Positions 1-10,864 of a stretch of 64,000 bases of DNA are shown piece by piece (positions within the stretch are counted from its first letter, which is position 1; every line of letters begins with the position of its first letter). A program made the position numbers and the translations under genes. Source of the DNA: Colocasia esculenta (lineage: Eukaryota > Streptophyta > Magnoliopsida > Alismatales > Araceae); assembly GCA_014218235.1 (NCBI GenBank), contig CM024755.1, positions 74,880,631 to 74,944,630 of the forward strand. The letters are read 5' to 3'. The notes under the pieces are model-generated. The model was not told the DNA's origin. It did not search any database and saw only the letters and a program-made list of their open reading frames with translations.

Positions 1-2266
1 ATGAATAGAGAATCTCGACCTATGAGCTTCTGCTAATACATGCTCACGGACATCTACAATGTCAGGAACACATACTCGGTGATGGAATCTAATCACGCCA
101 TCCTCATCACGAGCAATGCCTGCCTTGCCCACTAACTCTTGGAGTCTAGGGTCGGCTTTCTGTTGCTCGATCACCTCATCCAACACCGAAGACCTAAGGG
201 ACAACTGAGCCACAAAAGCCTGACACAAGGGCTCTAACTCAGTCATCGAACATGCCGCATCCTCCAACATCTTCCAATCCTGCTGGAGTGACGACCTCCT
301 CCTGCTAAGAGCATTCGCTACGACATTCGCCCTTCCTGGATGATATTAAAGATCGAAGTCGTAGTCCTTGAGGAACTCAATCCATCTCCTCTGCCGTAGG
401 TTTAGTTCCTTCTGGGAGAAGAGATACTTCAAGCTCTTATGGTCAGTGAACACCTCAAATCTGACACCATAAAGATAGTGCTTCCAGATCTTTAGTGCAT
501 GAACCACTGCCGCAAGCTCCAAATCATGAGTTGGATAGATACGCTCATGCTCCTTCAATTGGCGAGAAGCATACGCCACTACTCTTCCTTGCTGCATTAG
601 CACACAGCCTAAGCCAATCCGAGATGCATCCGTATAAATGGCAAAACCTTCAGCACCACTAGGTAATACCAATACTGGAGCGGAAGTAAGTTTAGCCTTC
701 AATAATTGAAAGCTGCTCTCACATAACTCGGACCACACAAACTTCACCCCCTTTCTGGTAAGCTGAGTCAATGGGGCGGCGATGGATGAAAATCCCTCAA
801 TGAATCGCCGATAGTAACCAGCCAAACCAAGAAAACTACGAATCTCCGAAGGGGTCTCCCAATCCATAACTGCCTGGACCTTTGCTGGATCAACTGCTAC
901 ACCAGCACCGGAGATAACATGCCCAAGAAAATGAACCTCGCGCAACCAAAAATCGCACTTGCTGAATTTTGCATACAGCTTGTGCTCACGGAGAACCTCT
1001 AACACTACTCTCAAATGCTGACGGTGTGTGGCCTTATCCGGAGAGTAGACCAACACATCATCGATAAATACCACAACAAAGCTATCTAAGTATGGCCTAA
1101 ATACCATGTTCATGAGATCCATGAACACTGCAGGGGCGTTGGTCAATCCGAAAGGAAGGACCAAAAACTCATAATGTCCATAACAGGTTCTAAACGCCGT
1201 CTTGGACACATCCTCACTCCTAATCCTCAACTGATGATAACCAGATCGCAAATCGATCTTAGAAAAGACTGATGCATTTTGGAGCTGATCAAACAAATCA
1301 TCAATACGAGGTAAGGGATACATGTTCTTCACTGTCACTTGGTTTAGCTTCCTATAATCGATGCATAACCTAAGTGATCCATCCTTCTTCTTTACGAATA
1401 AGACAGGTGCGCCCCAAGGGGAAACACTAGGGTGAATGAATCCCTTAACTAGCAATTCTTGCAACTGCCTCCTTAACTCGGCTAACTCCGCAGGTGCCAT
1501 CTGATATGGAGCCTTCGAGATAGGAGAGGTGTCCGGAAGCAACTCTATGGTGAACTCTATCTCTCTATCCGGTGGCAATCCAGACAAATCATCAGGAAAG
1601 ACGTCTGGAAAATCCTACACTACCTCGATCTCTGCAAGAGTAGGTGACTCACCAGCCTCGGGTACTAACACTACGCTGGCAAGAAAAGCGTCACAACCCT
1701 TGTTTACCATGCGCATCGCCTTCATGGCAGAGATGACCAACTTTCCCGCCAAGTTTCTTGGCAAGGGATGATAGAACTCATCCTCACCAGGAATGCGGAA
1801 AACAATCCTCTTCCGACGACAATCTACTAACGCATAGTGCTCCTCTAGCCAATCCAGACCCAGAAGAGCATCAAAGTCCCTCATCTTTAGCAAGAAGAAA
1901 CACCCTTCTAGGACTCTATCCTCAATACACAGGTAACGATGGAATACACTTCCCAGTCGATACCGTACCCGCAGGTGTGTGTACAGACAATGGGACTTCT
2001 AAATCCTCAGACTCTACGCCTGACTCTATAGCTAACTGCCTAGCAAACTGCTCGGAAATGAACGAGTGAGTGGCACCCGTGTCAAACAAAACCCGAGCGT
2101 GCACACCTAGAAGTAAAACCGTACCTTCGGTGACATGCTCCGCCTGCTCGGCATCCTCTCGTGCTAGGGTAAACACTCGAGCTTGGGCTCGAGGCCTTCC
2201 TGGTCTTCCTGTAGCTGGAGCTGCTGCTGCTACCGCTGCTGGGGTTGGCGCTCCACGCTGGACTCC
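1..2266 (-). pseudogene. pol: T1 pol: protease, RT, RNase H, start of integrase (broken)
   Basis: The frame runs on from gag. Protease has DTGATHSF (about 2085-2110); RT has SKIDLRSGYHQ and the catalytic FIDDVLVYS; RNase H has YTDAS. The frame ends at position 1 in the histidine part of the integrase zinc finger. Damage: TAG at 2267-2269 separates it from gag; about two bases are missing near 1927 compared with T3, which ends that frame at 1922; TAG at 1615-1617 (CAG in T3); TAA at 346-348 (CAG in T3). The RT motifs themselves look intact, with LPFGLTNAP kept. Downstream integrase and chromodomain are outside the window. Confidence 0.9.
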
Positions 2267-2899
2267 CTACTGAAGTCTCGGACAATCCTTGATCTTGTGG
2301 TCGCTGCTCCCGCACTTCAAGCATTTTCCCGCTGCCATCCAACACTCCGTACCACCGTGTGTCTTCCCACAATTGGGACACTCATTCTTCACACCAGGGG
2401 AACGTTGAGAAGGTACCTGAGTACTGCTGGCTGCCACTGGACGCTGCGGTGTCTGGTACGCTGCCTTCTTCTTATCCTGCCGCTGGAAAGGGGCCACAGG
2501 TCTTTTCTGCAAAGCTTTCTTCTCCTCGAGGTATTGCTCCATTTCACCCTCCTGCCTACAAGCAGCGCTAAGGGCCTCGTCCAAGGTACGATGATCAAAC
2601 ACCACTAGCCTCGTCCTCAGTGATGGCTTAAGTCCCATCACAAACTTCTTTGCCTTCTTGCGCTCATCAGTTAGTATGTGAGGTGCATACTTAGATAACT
2701 CAGGAAACCTGGCCTCGTACTCGAGTACAGTCTTGGAGCCCTGAGTCAAGGAAAGGAACTCCTGCTCCATCCTGTCCTGGATATGCTCGGGGACGAACTT
2801 GGCCCGAAAGAGCCTCACGAACTCATCCCACGCAACATCAATAGCACCGTCCTCGAACCGGGTACGCAATAAGGAAGCCCACCACACATCAGCTCTCTC

Positions 2900-2977
2900 C
2901 TGCAACACAACCTTCATAAGCACCAACTAATAGCTCTAATTTAATAGGATAAGCAAGCATATAAAACTAACACATAC
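2900..2977 (-). other. T1 gag intron 2 (predicted, 78 bp)
   Basis: The donor is ATGCTACAG followed by GTATGTG and the acceptor is GTGTTGCAG followed by GAGAGAGCT. Phase 0. The same position is interrupted in T2 (75 bp) and T3 (77 bp). Confidence 0.75.
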
Positions 2978-3181
2978 CTGTAGCATATAGGTGTCTAAAG
3001 TAACCTTGTCCTCGTCCGCACACCTAACAGCCCGGAAGATCTTCTCGATCTCCCTCATCCAGCTCTCAGCTAGTAATGGGTCGCTCTCCCCCTTGAAAGA
3101 GGGTGGCAACATCCTCTTGAATCTTTCCATAATGGAGGGTCCACCATGGTCCTGAGCCTGGGGAACTGGAACCTGGGCCTG

Positions 3182-3266
3182 CTACAACAAACAACAAGCA
3201 ATGCATATTTAACACAACATCATGCAATTAAATAAAATAGACTACTCTTTATTTTATTATTCCAAC
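3182..3266 (-). other. T1 gag intron 1 (predicted, 85 bp)
   Basis: On the minus strand the donor is GAGGCTCAG followed by GTTGG, and the acceptor is TTGTTTGTTGTAG followed by CAG. Removal joins exon 1 to exon 2 in phase 0. The interior is T-rich. T2 (97 bp) and T3 (88 bp) have an intron at the same codon. Confidence 0.75.
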
Positions 3267-3494
3267 CTGAGCCTCCATCTGAGCTTGGAGTGCAGCCTGG
3301 GTGTGGGCCTGCGTCTGCATGGCCTGCACTAGACCCTGCATGAACACCCTATAATCCACTGGTGGCGGTGGGGGAAGTACAGGACCCTGAGGTGACGGGG
3401 CCTACTGCTCAGTCTGCTCCTCACGCCTAGGCTCATCTCTCCTCTACTCGCCATCACGAGTAGGTACACCACCACGTCTACCGCGTGAAGCCAT

Positions 3495-3668
3495 ATGCTG
3501 TAGTAATTTAATCACTATTAGAGACTACGTTATTTAGTTCCTAACCACTTTCTTATCTATCTTTCATTGGTTATTAATCAATTCTACACATGTGGACAAC
3601 TCTATAAAGACTTAGCATGTAATGGAGATGATGACTTATGTATATTTATGTACAATCTCAACCAGTCG
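3495..3668 (-). other. T1 leader between PBS and gag
   Basis: An AT-rich stretch of about 170 bp with no coding potential. It holds the acceptor of the predicted leader intron. Confidence 0.6.
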
Positions 3669-5943
3669 GCTCTGATACCAATCTATGTGGTGACCCTCCT
3701 TATACCGGTACGATTATACCAATCCACGTCGGTATAATGAGTCTCGTCACAGTGGGACATTTACCCAAGCACTAACACACATGATTGAGATGTACACAAA
3801 TATGAATACAGAGAAGCGGAAGTAAAAGAACTACTGTCTTTTCATTTCATCATCCACATTAAACATACATGATTCATATAGAAATTTAAGGAACTAAGTC
3901 CACATAATGAAATACAAAATTCGAATTACATTGTTCGTCCACAAATTTCATAAGCTTCAATTACAAAAGTCTCAATTACATACTATGAAAGTGAAAGTAC
4001 AACAACGGTGACTCCACAACACTCTATTCTCCTCGCTCGGAGTCGCTCTCAACGGTCTCCTCTAAGGAAATAGGGTCACCTGCTAAACCTGTACGCCGAA
4101 GCAAGAGTGAGTCTAGAAGACTCAGCAAGTAAACTCCGTACACATCATACATGCATACATCACAAGTAGGCCATTCATTCAATTTCGTTAATCAAAACAT
4201 GTAGCATGGTTGTACAATAATAGAAAACTACCTATCATGATATTTATACTAAGTTTACTACGCATGGTACATGGTTTATGTCAATCCAAAATGAAATACC
4301 TACCGCATTCTTTCTACTCATTCATTCACATGAGAGCTACACTTACATTTAACTACAACATGATAGCAAATTTAGCATGGGATTTTCACACATAAGAAGG
4401 AAATACCCCTAACATGGATTCTACACACTTTTGCACATATAAAACATCATTATAAACACATTAAGGTTGCTGTTTTGATATGAATCTAACATTATCATAA
4501 CATAAATCACAAGTTCGCATTGTTCACATTTACACATTTCACATTCACATGTTCGCACTACACAATTTACACATATACACATTCACATTTAAATGCCGTG
4601 ACACATAGTCCAAACCACCACTAGAAGGACACATTCACATCACATAACACATAGACGCCACCTAGGCAACACAGTGACGGCTCTTGGTACTGCGTAGACC
4701 GGGAGAAGTAATCTCCACCCTAACCAGTGGTACTTGTCCACCTCCAGGATTTCATCCTAATGCCCTTAGGATTTTAACACATTGAACCTTCCCGTGGGGA
4801 CTTTTCCACGGTACAGTTCCACAGCCCTCTATGGAAGCAGTGTCACACACGACACGATTTACATATTTTTTTCCGATTTAACACACGCACAATTTTACAC
4901 AATTAACACACCATTTCCATTTTCACACTCATGCACATAGTTCAATTTTTCCCTAACATGATACTACTATTAACAGAATTTAACACTTAGGAACCTACTC
5001 TAATCATGCTGAAAACACATTATCCAACCATAATCATGTTAAGCACGCATTAATAGCTCATTTTCACATGGAAATTCCACAATGTACTCTGCTATTGCCC
5101 AAATCATATGAGATTTTAACCACAAGCTATTTGCAGGTTTCAGACCACACATGCAAATTTTCATATTTTCTGAACTATATTAAATTTACAGAAAATAAAA
5201 CATTCAACCACATGGCATTCATAAATCAGTTATCATGGAAGCATGATATCAAGGTCTATTTTGACAGTGCACTAACCTGCATCTATCATTCATATTACCA
5301 CAGAAGTTTTCCCCAAATTTATTTCACATCATACAATTTACTGTGAGTTTTACAAGAACCTACACATGGTTTCTATTTTTAGTACAGAAATTGTAATAAA
5401 TCACATGATCATGGGAAAATTCCCAAATCTTCGGGACAGAGACTGACATACATACGCATGATCTAGGAAAAATTATGGCATTCAAATTCTTCACGAATCA
5501 GGTGAACAGCAAGCTATCCTATCCAAGATCTTTATCTAACATGCATTTCACATAAACCTAACAATTTATACTAATTACAGAAATTTACAAAATCTCACAA
5601 TGCATTCCATTATCTATATTACATAGAATATAACATTTACAATATATCCTCATGCGAAGAAATCCAGAAAATAATCATATATAAGGAAGAACAGTTCCCT
5701 GTTCTGTCCTAAAGAGCTAAACGGCAAAGGCTGGCCGTTCACAGAGGTTAACAGCAGCATCGTCTGCCGCCAAATGAAGAGCTTAATGGCAAGAGATCTT
5801 GCCGTTAAGTTCCTGTCTGTGCAGCAACACAGACCGAACTCCAAAGATGGGGGAAATGTGGGGTTCCAGGACACGAATAAAATCCCATAAAATACCTAAG
5901 ACCTACTGGACATGTACATGCACCACGGGGATGGGTTACTTAC
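3498..5943 (-). other. T1 leader intron (predicted)
   Basis: A canonical donor, AAAG followed by GTAAGT, lies in the LTR about 300 bp downstream of the TATA-like sequence (plus-strand 6239-6246). A pyrimidine-rich acceptor, ATTACTACAG, lies 3 bp before the gag ATG. Splicing would remove the 3' part of the LTR, the PBS and the leader. Donor and acceptor are both present at equivalent places in T2 and T3. Splicing is inferred. Confidence 0.55.
3669..3680 (-). promoter_or_regulatory. T1 primer-binding site (initiator Met tRNA type)
   Basis: The minus strand reads TGGTATCAGAGC, the usual plant Gypsy PBS complementary to the 3' end of initiator Met tRNA, five bases after the LTR end. Confidence 0.9.
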
Positions 5944-6726
5944 CTTTAGAAAAACCTCCAAAGGGATCAAAATGGCTGAGGAAGCTCTCCTTGGGCAGTG
6001 CCAAGAAGCCTCCACAATCCTCTTGCTCCGGGTTCTAGGTTGATCTCCACTGTAGGCCGGGGTCGGGGAAGCCTTCCTCTATGTCCAAACTTCCTCCTTG
6101 ACGCAGTAGATCACTGGAAGGAGCCTCTGATCACCGGATCAAAGCTCTCAAGGTTCTGGTTTTCTCTTATTCTCTCAGCTAGGGTTTTCTCTCTTTGCAA
6201 AGAGCCAAGAGGGCTCTTGCAGGCTGCAAGGGGTAGTGATTTTATAAGATGGGCTTGGGATCTCACGCAAAGCATGATGGGAGAGGTGAGAGCCGTTGGG
6301 GACATCTCCCCAATCGGTGAGCAAGCCCAATCCAGAATTTCGGGGTCTGCTGCGCACAAAAAATCAGAGAAGTAGACATCCACATCCATGGTCGTTTACT
6401 TAATAGTTGGCGTCCATCGACATGGATGTTTACTCAACATGGACGTCCATCCATGTTGACGCCAATTTGCTCTTCGGCCAGAGCTTAAACCATGCAGAAA
6501 ACCATATATACGCTATATATATATATACATGCAATATATATAGTATAGTGTACACACTACTACACCATGCAAACAAACAATAATTACACCTAAACATACA
6601 CATGCACACATAAGTACACCTAGCTAATATGTTCGTAGATATCTATATATGCATACATAATATTTACATACAAGTACGAATCTACACACACAGCAAAATA
6701 AAAGGACAAAGTTTGAGGACCTTACA
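3686..6726 (-). repeat. T1 5' LTR (3041 bp)
   Basis: On the minus strand it begins TGTAAGGTCC and ends GGTCACCACA. In order: U3 with GGCGTC/GACGCC inverted words (about 6400-6470), a TATA-like TATAAAAT (6239-6246), an exon-like stretch, a GTAAGT donor (5943), two hairpins (5815-5834 and 5782-5809), a long AT-rich part, a block shared with T2 and T3 (about 4610-4860), and a hairpin (4109-4123) followed by TTGCTTCGGCGTACAGG. The short frames seen here have no coding support. Confidence 0.9.
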
Positions 6727-6925
6727 TATATTGATTTGGGATGAAGTAACCCTTCATTTGTTTGGGAGGCTCTTGATGATCATGATTATCCCCGTTGTGA
6801 TTTGGCAATCCATTTTGATTTTTAGCCATTTGATTTTGCAAAAGATTGTGCTTTAGATGAAAGAATCTTTCAATTTCTGGGATTGGTCCTAGCAAATTGG
6901 GTTTTTGTGATCTCCTACCATGCAT
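6727..6925 (-). pseudogene. gag: Athila/Tat-like gag N-terminus, truncated by T1
   Basis: About 66 residues are left, from an ATG at 6925. The motif PIPEIERFFHLKHN resembles the DPEIERTFR stretch near the gag start of Athila-type elements, and QMKGYFIPNQY resembles the RTMRDYxxP stretch that follows in that family. The frame runs straight into the first bases of T1, so the last Met and stop belong to the T1 LTR. The family call is from remembered motifs and should be searched. Confidence 0.55.
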
Positions 6926-8042
6926 GCACTAGGTCCAAATGAGAGAAGAGAGAGAATTTTTTTTATTTTTTTTGTTTTTAGATTTTTTATTTTATTTTAT
7001 TATTTTTTAACAAAGACAAACAAGTTTCAAACAATTACCCTATTTGACCTAGAGATCTTAGACTTGAAAGTTAGATTTCTCACAAAGTGGCCTAGACCAA
7101 CTTAAGTCCACTATTAGGTATATCTACTGGCTAGGTAAGAGGTGGGGTAGTGGGAGGCTCCCCCTACTTTCGTAGGGACCTAATTAGAGAACCACTTTCC
7201 CGCTTAGGCGTTAGCCTTTTAACCTCTAGTCTTAGACACGAGTTTCCAAAACCAATTAGTGGGCCCAAGTGGACCTAAACCTCAGTATGAACCCTAAGGC
7301 CAATGTTTACTGATTTTTATTAAGGCTTGGGAATGCAAAAGATGCAGGAAATCGTGGTTTGTGGGCTAAGGAAGGGTGATCAAATCCTCACCTTATCTTG
7401 TTAGGGAAATTGCCCTTAAATATTTTAGAAATGATGTACACACCACAAAATCAAGCAAGGGGTTCTATGCAAGCATGGCAATGCATGATCATGCTTTTAA
7501 AAGAAGGTTGCAAAATTCACACATTGTCTCCCGCAATCTTCGACAAGAAAGGAAATTTTTCAAAAAGAAAAATACCTAAAGATGAAAGTCTAAATGATGC
7601 ATGTCCTAAAGATGGAAAGTTTCTAATCTTTACATGACATTTTTTTATTGGATTCAAGTGATTGATTTTTTTTTAATTATCTAAACATGGTAACTAGGAA
7701 AAGGAAATTCAATCAAGAGGGTTTTAAGAGTACTTACCTCCAATGCAATCCCTCATTCTTTTGGAAATTAAAACAAATAGAAAGAGAGAGAGAGGGAGAG
7801 AGAAGGAAACTCACCTCAACTTACCTTTTTCTGATTTTTTTCTACAATTTTCGGATTTTTTTTCCAAAGCAGAACTTTTTGCCTACAGATCTTGCTTTCA
7901 GCGACAGATTTCTCACAGATTTTTTATTTCTGCAATTTTCAGGCTTCTTCAATTTTTATTTGACATCTACAAAAAGAAAGAAAATATTACCATGAATATA
8001 AACAAAAGACACCAAGATTATCAAAACTAAAAATCTAATTCC
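6926..8042 (-). other. Athila/Tat-like leader, non-coding
   Basis: Untranslated leader between PBS and gag. It is AT-rich with poly-T runs on the plus strand (about 6958-7010 and 7640-7680) and a short GA run (7790-7803). I see no gene. Long leaders are normal for Athila/Tat elements. Confidence 0.5.
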
Positions 8043-8043
8043 C

Positions 8044-8060
8044 TGGCAACGACACCAAAA
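8044..8060 (-). promoter_or_regulatory. Primer-binding site, Asp tRNA type
   Basis: The minus strand reads TGGTGTCGTTGCCAGGGA, which fits the Asp-tRNA PBS of Athila/Tat elements at about 15 of 18 positions. All three differences are transitions expected from decay of methylated C. Confidence 0.75.
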
Positions 8061-8445
8061 ATTGATAGCCCACGAATGCGTCGTTAAACCCGTGACTAAC
8101 AATCTTAAAATTATCGACTTGCATACAAATATTTTATTAATAGTTAAGTGGTGAGAGCCGAGTCGTATCCATGGAGAAGAAGATTTTTAATTTTAAAAAC
8201 CTTGAGTTTTAGATTAGAAAAATAAGTTGAGAAACTTAGAAGTAAATCTTAAGACTAATTTGATAAAAAATAAATCTAATCTATGAAGATAAATTAAAAA
8301 AGAGAAATAGAGATAGAAAAAAACTAAATTAACAAGACTTAGAATTAAATTCTACTAACAAGTAAAAGAGTTTTACAAAGGAGTGTTCAAAAATTAAAAT
8401 TAAACCAACACTACAGTTAAGAAGCGTAGGAGATAGTGAGAAAAG

Positions 8446-8530
8446 AGAGAACGAGAGAGAGAGAGAGAGAGAACAAGAGAGATGAGAGAGAGAGAAGAGC
8501 AAGAGCAAGAGGAGAGAGAGAGAAGGCGGT
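8446..8530. repeat. GA-rich microsatellite
   Basis: Runs of GAGAGAGA broken by AAC and GC bases, inside the Athila/Tat-like LTR. Confidence 0.85.
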
Positions 8531-8554
8531 CGCCTCCTCTACGTGCATGCAAAA

Positions 8555-8790
8555 GCATGCATGTGGAGGAGGGGCGGAGTGCACAGGGGGCGCGGCGGGA
8601 TCAGACGCGGGCGCGTGGCAGGTGCGCGGCTGGCGGGCGACGCACGCGGGGCGGAGGCAGGCTCCTGGCGCGCGCAAGCGGGGCGTGCGGGCGGAGGCGA
8701 GTGCAGACGCGGGCGGGCCTATGCGCGAGCGGCCTAGCACGAGCGGGCGCGTGGGCAGGCAGGCGGGGCGGGCTGCTGGTGCGGCGGAAG
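8555..8790. other. GC-rich island within an LTR
   Basis: About 235 bp dense in GCGGGC and CGCGGG words between a GA microsatellite and AT-rich sequence. Several frames are open across it in both strands, which is expected from composition; I assign no protein. Confidence 0.6.
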
Positions 8791-9388
8791 TGCTGTTGCC
8801 TTTATGCGAATGTGGGTGGAGGTGCTGCTACCTTTGTGCAGACAGGAGACAGGGAGAAAGAAGAAGAAGAGGTAGGGGGAAAAATAGAGATCTGAGAAGA
8901 GGGGAAGGAAGAGAACGAAGGAGGAGAGGGAGCAGAGGAGGACTGGTGCCCGCGGGGAGATGAGATCGCAGGAGAGGGGAAAGAGAGAGAGAAAAGAAAA
9001 GATCCGTCCTCGGGAATGAGTGAGAGAAGAGGTAAAGATGGGAATGAGAGAGGAAAGAGAATGTTTATAAAATAGATAGAGAGAAGAGAGGAAAGAAGAG
9101 AGATTAAAGGAGAGATATTTTTAGAAAATAGAGGGGAGATTTTAAAAATGAGAGGGACTTTTGAAAAGATAGAGAGGAAAAAGAATCTCTCCTCATTCTC
9201 TTGACCCAATTAGATTCATTGACCCACTTGCAATCTCATCTTTTTGGCCCATTAGCCCTGCAAACACAACACAAAAGAGATTTAATCAATTATCCCACTT
9301 GTAATCAAATGATAATAAAATCTTATGAAATTATCAATCATTTTTCAATAAAATTACACAATTATTTATAACAATTATGCAATTATCA

Positions 9389-10494
9389 GCTCCCGCACTA
9401 TGAGTCTCGGTTTTCGAAATACTGAGCACCTCAATTTTCGATAGGCTGGGGGAAACATTTCACCCAGGAACACAAAAGCCAAAGAAGCGAAGGGTGTCGC
9501 AGACTCGTGAAGGAGATGGAGGGATGAAGATCTTCACCTGTTATAACTTCGGTAGGGACCTGGTCGAGCCATTCGGTGTCCTCGCGGATGTGTCCAGGGT
9601 AGATGAACCCGGGCGTGGTGGTGATGCAATCCACCGCTATACCAGAAGTGCATCCAGAAGACCTCTCCAAGGACAACACAATGGTCAGGATGAACCATCA
9701 AATCAGAGGCTGGCCATAGAGCCACCACTTGAATATGGCCATAGGCCACTCTCGGGCCAAATCCGAGATGACCATGAAGGAGCGGATGAAGATGAGGTTG
9801 CTAGCCTCCATCCCGAGGATGGACACACTCCTGGTTGATGAAGGATGATCTGAGCTATTCTTCGTACCGCCAACCAGGGCCGCTTTTCAGGCAATGCCAG
9901 ATGACGCCAAATATGAAGTTATGCAGTACTGGCAGGGTGGCTCGCCGACAACCCGGTGCATGCTTCCTCCAGAAACAAGTCAAATAAGGAGCACGTCTCC
10001 AGTAAATAAGTCAATGTTGTGGACTTCACCCCCACAGATCAAGGAATGAAGGTCTCAGTCTCCGGCACTCCAAGCAAGAATGCAGAAAAAAGGCCGCCTC
10101 CACCTTCGCTGCCCGAGCGCATGAATACACCCTAATCCTTCAAAAGGGAGCACACAAGAAAGCTCTTCAGCCTATGCATAAAGAATGGCTAGATCACACT
10201 CCTGGGGCCAAAGAGGTCGAGTGAGGTTGATAAGGTAAATTAGCCAAACTATTGCCTTTATCGCAGCATGCTGGGACACTCCATTGAAAATTGCTGTCTT
10301 TAAAATGAGATGCAAAAGCTGATTGAAAGTCACCTCATTACAATGCAAGGCAGTTTGGTGGATCCCCCACAGCCTCATGCTTGGGATCAGTCGAAGCAAT
10401 CGGCCAATGTGATCCATGTTAATACTCTGATCCCTAGACCAAATATGTCTGAGGCTGGTCCATGGGATTGTCATTCCACAAATGGGTACGGGTA
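9389..10494 (+). pseudogene. Degenerate retroelement-derived coding region, part 1
   Basis: No continuous frame. Around 10240-10480 the plus strand encodes YCLYRSMLGHSIENC, then EMQKLIES and VDPPQPHAWDQ, resembling the Cys/His-plus-charged-helix segment between gag and protease in some plant Gypsy elements. The upstream part (9480-9840) is open for 114 codons but not recognised. A related module recurs at 11220-11460. I call this an old plus-strand retroelement; the family is unknown. Confidence 0.4.
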
Positions 10495-10862
10495 GGGGTG
10501 TTCATAATATAATCCAACCCGAAAAATTGAACTGAACCGACCGGTTCAGGTCGGTTTTGGTTGAAAGGTCCCACGGTTCAGTTTGGTTTTTTGTTGGGAA
10601 ACCGATTGAACCGAATATATATTAAATATATTTAATTATACATTATTTCACAAGAGAAAGTGTGGCCTAGTTAGTTAGTGCGCTTCACTCCCTATGAGAA
10701 GTCCCGAGTTCGAAGTTTGGTCTGCCATTAAATCCTTTAGTTTTTTTTTTCTGGTTCAAACCGATCCGAATTGGTTTGGTTTGTTTTACTTGTAGGTTCG
10801 GTTCGATTTTCAGAAAAAAATGGTCCAAACCGGACCAAACCGAACCAAACGGTGAACACCCC
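10495..10862. mobile_element. Small inverted-repeat element (MITE-like)
   Basis: It begins GGGGTGTTCA and ends TGAACACCCC, perfect 10-bp terminal inverted repeats, with TA on both sides (10493-10494 and 10863-10864), as expected of a Tc1/mariner-type target duplication. Internal arms rich in AACCGAACC and GGTTCGGTT words extend the fold-back. It interrupts the degenerate coding region. The superfamily is inferred from TA alone. Confidence 0.65.
10655..10751 (+). mobile_element. tRNA-derived SINE inside the inverted-repeat element
   Basis: GTGTGGCCTAGTTAGTTAGTG resembles a pol III A box and GAGTTCGAAG, about 35 bp later, a B box. A T run (10740-10750) closes it. It is about 95 bp long and is not a functional tRNA gene, having no cloverleaf. 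It lies between the arms of the inverted-repeat element, so it seems to have inserted there. No clear target duplication was found. Confidence 0.5.
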
Positions 10863-10864
10863 TA

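Larger units (their letters stand above)
2267..3494 (-). pseudogene. gag: T1 gag, three exons
   Basis: Gag is the capsid/nucleocapsid precursor. Exon 1 starts at the ATG at 3494 (MASRGRRG) and is glutamine- and proline-rich. Exon 2 (2978-3181) carries MERFKRM and PPSFKGESDP. Exon 3 (2267-2899) carries the capsid-like region from ERADVWW to the two zinc knuckles, CPNCGKTHGGTEC and CLKCGSSDHKIKDC. All junctions are phase 0, and exon 1 is exactly 76 codons. Exon 1 has two TAG stops, one of them a CAG-to-TAG change. The frame ends with TAG right after the second knuckle (2267-2269), the same place as in T2. The exon structure rests on frame continuity and on matching GT and AG sites in T2 and T3. 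Confidence 0.85.
1..6726 (-). mobile_element. Element T1: Tekay/Del-like Ty3/Gypsy chromovirus, partial
   Basis: The element reads right to left: 5' LTR (3686-6726), PBS (3669-3680), gag, then pol, which leaves the window at position 1 near the start of integrase. The LTR begins TGTAAGGTCC on the minus strand. The likely target duplication on this side is TATAT (6727-6731); the other end is outside the window. T1 lies inside the gag of the Athila-like element to its right, so it is the younger of the two. Long LTRs, the Met-tRNA PBS and close similarity to T2 and T3, whose chromodomain-like C-termini are visible, place it in the Tekay/Del lineage. It carries stops and a frameshift and is not autonomous as it stands. 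Confidence 0.9.
6727..9388 (-). mobile_element. Athila/Tat-like Ty3/Gypsy element, 5' part only
   Basis: It contains a 5' LTR (8063-9388), an Asp-tRNA-type PBS, a leader of about 1.1 kb and the first codons of gag, where it is cut by T1 at 6726. The rest would lie beyond the left edge. The Asp-tRNA PBS and the gag start place it in the Athila/Tat group. Decay of the PBS suggests that it is old. Confidence 0.75.
8063..9388 (-). repeat. Athila/Tat-like 5' LTR (1326 bp)
   Basis: Ends are TGATAATTGC and GGGCTATCA on the minus strand, giving a TGATA/TATCA terminal inverted repeat. The PBS follows at once. The LTR contains a GA microsatellite and a very GC-rich block, so its composition changes sharply within 500 bp. 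Confidence 0.75.

Noticed and set aside
8436..8963. Overlapping 137- and 175-codon frames in the Athila/Tat-like LTR
   Set aside because: Produced by GA repeats and GC-rich sequence; low-complexity Arg/Glu/Gly composition in all frames.
9431..9749. Membrane-protein-like minus frames (82 and 71 codons)
   Set aside because: Short, overlapping in different phases and unsupported; the region reads better as degenerate plus-strand retroelement sequence.
10655..10751. Possible tRNA gene
   Set aside because: A and B box-like words are present but there is no cloverleaf, and the sequence ends in a T run like a SINE.
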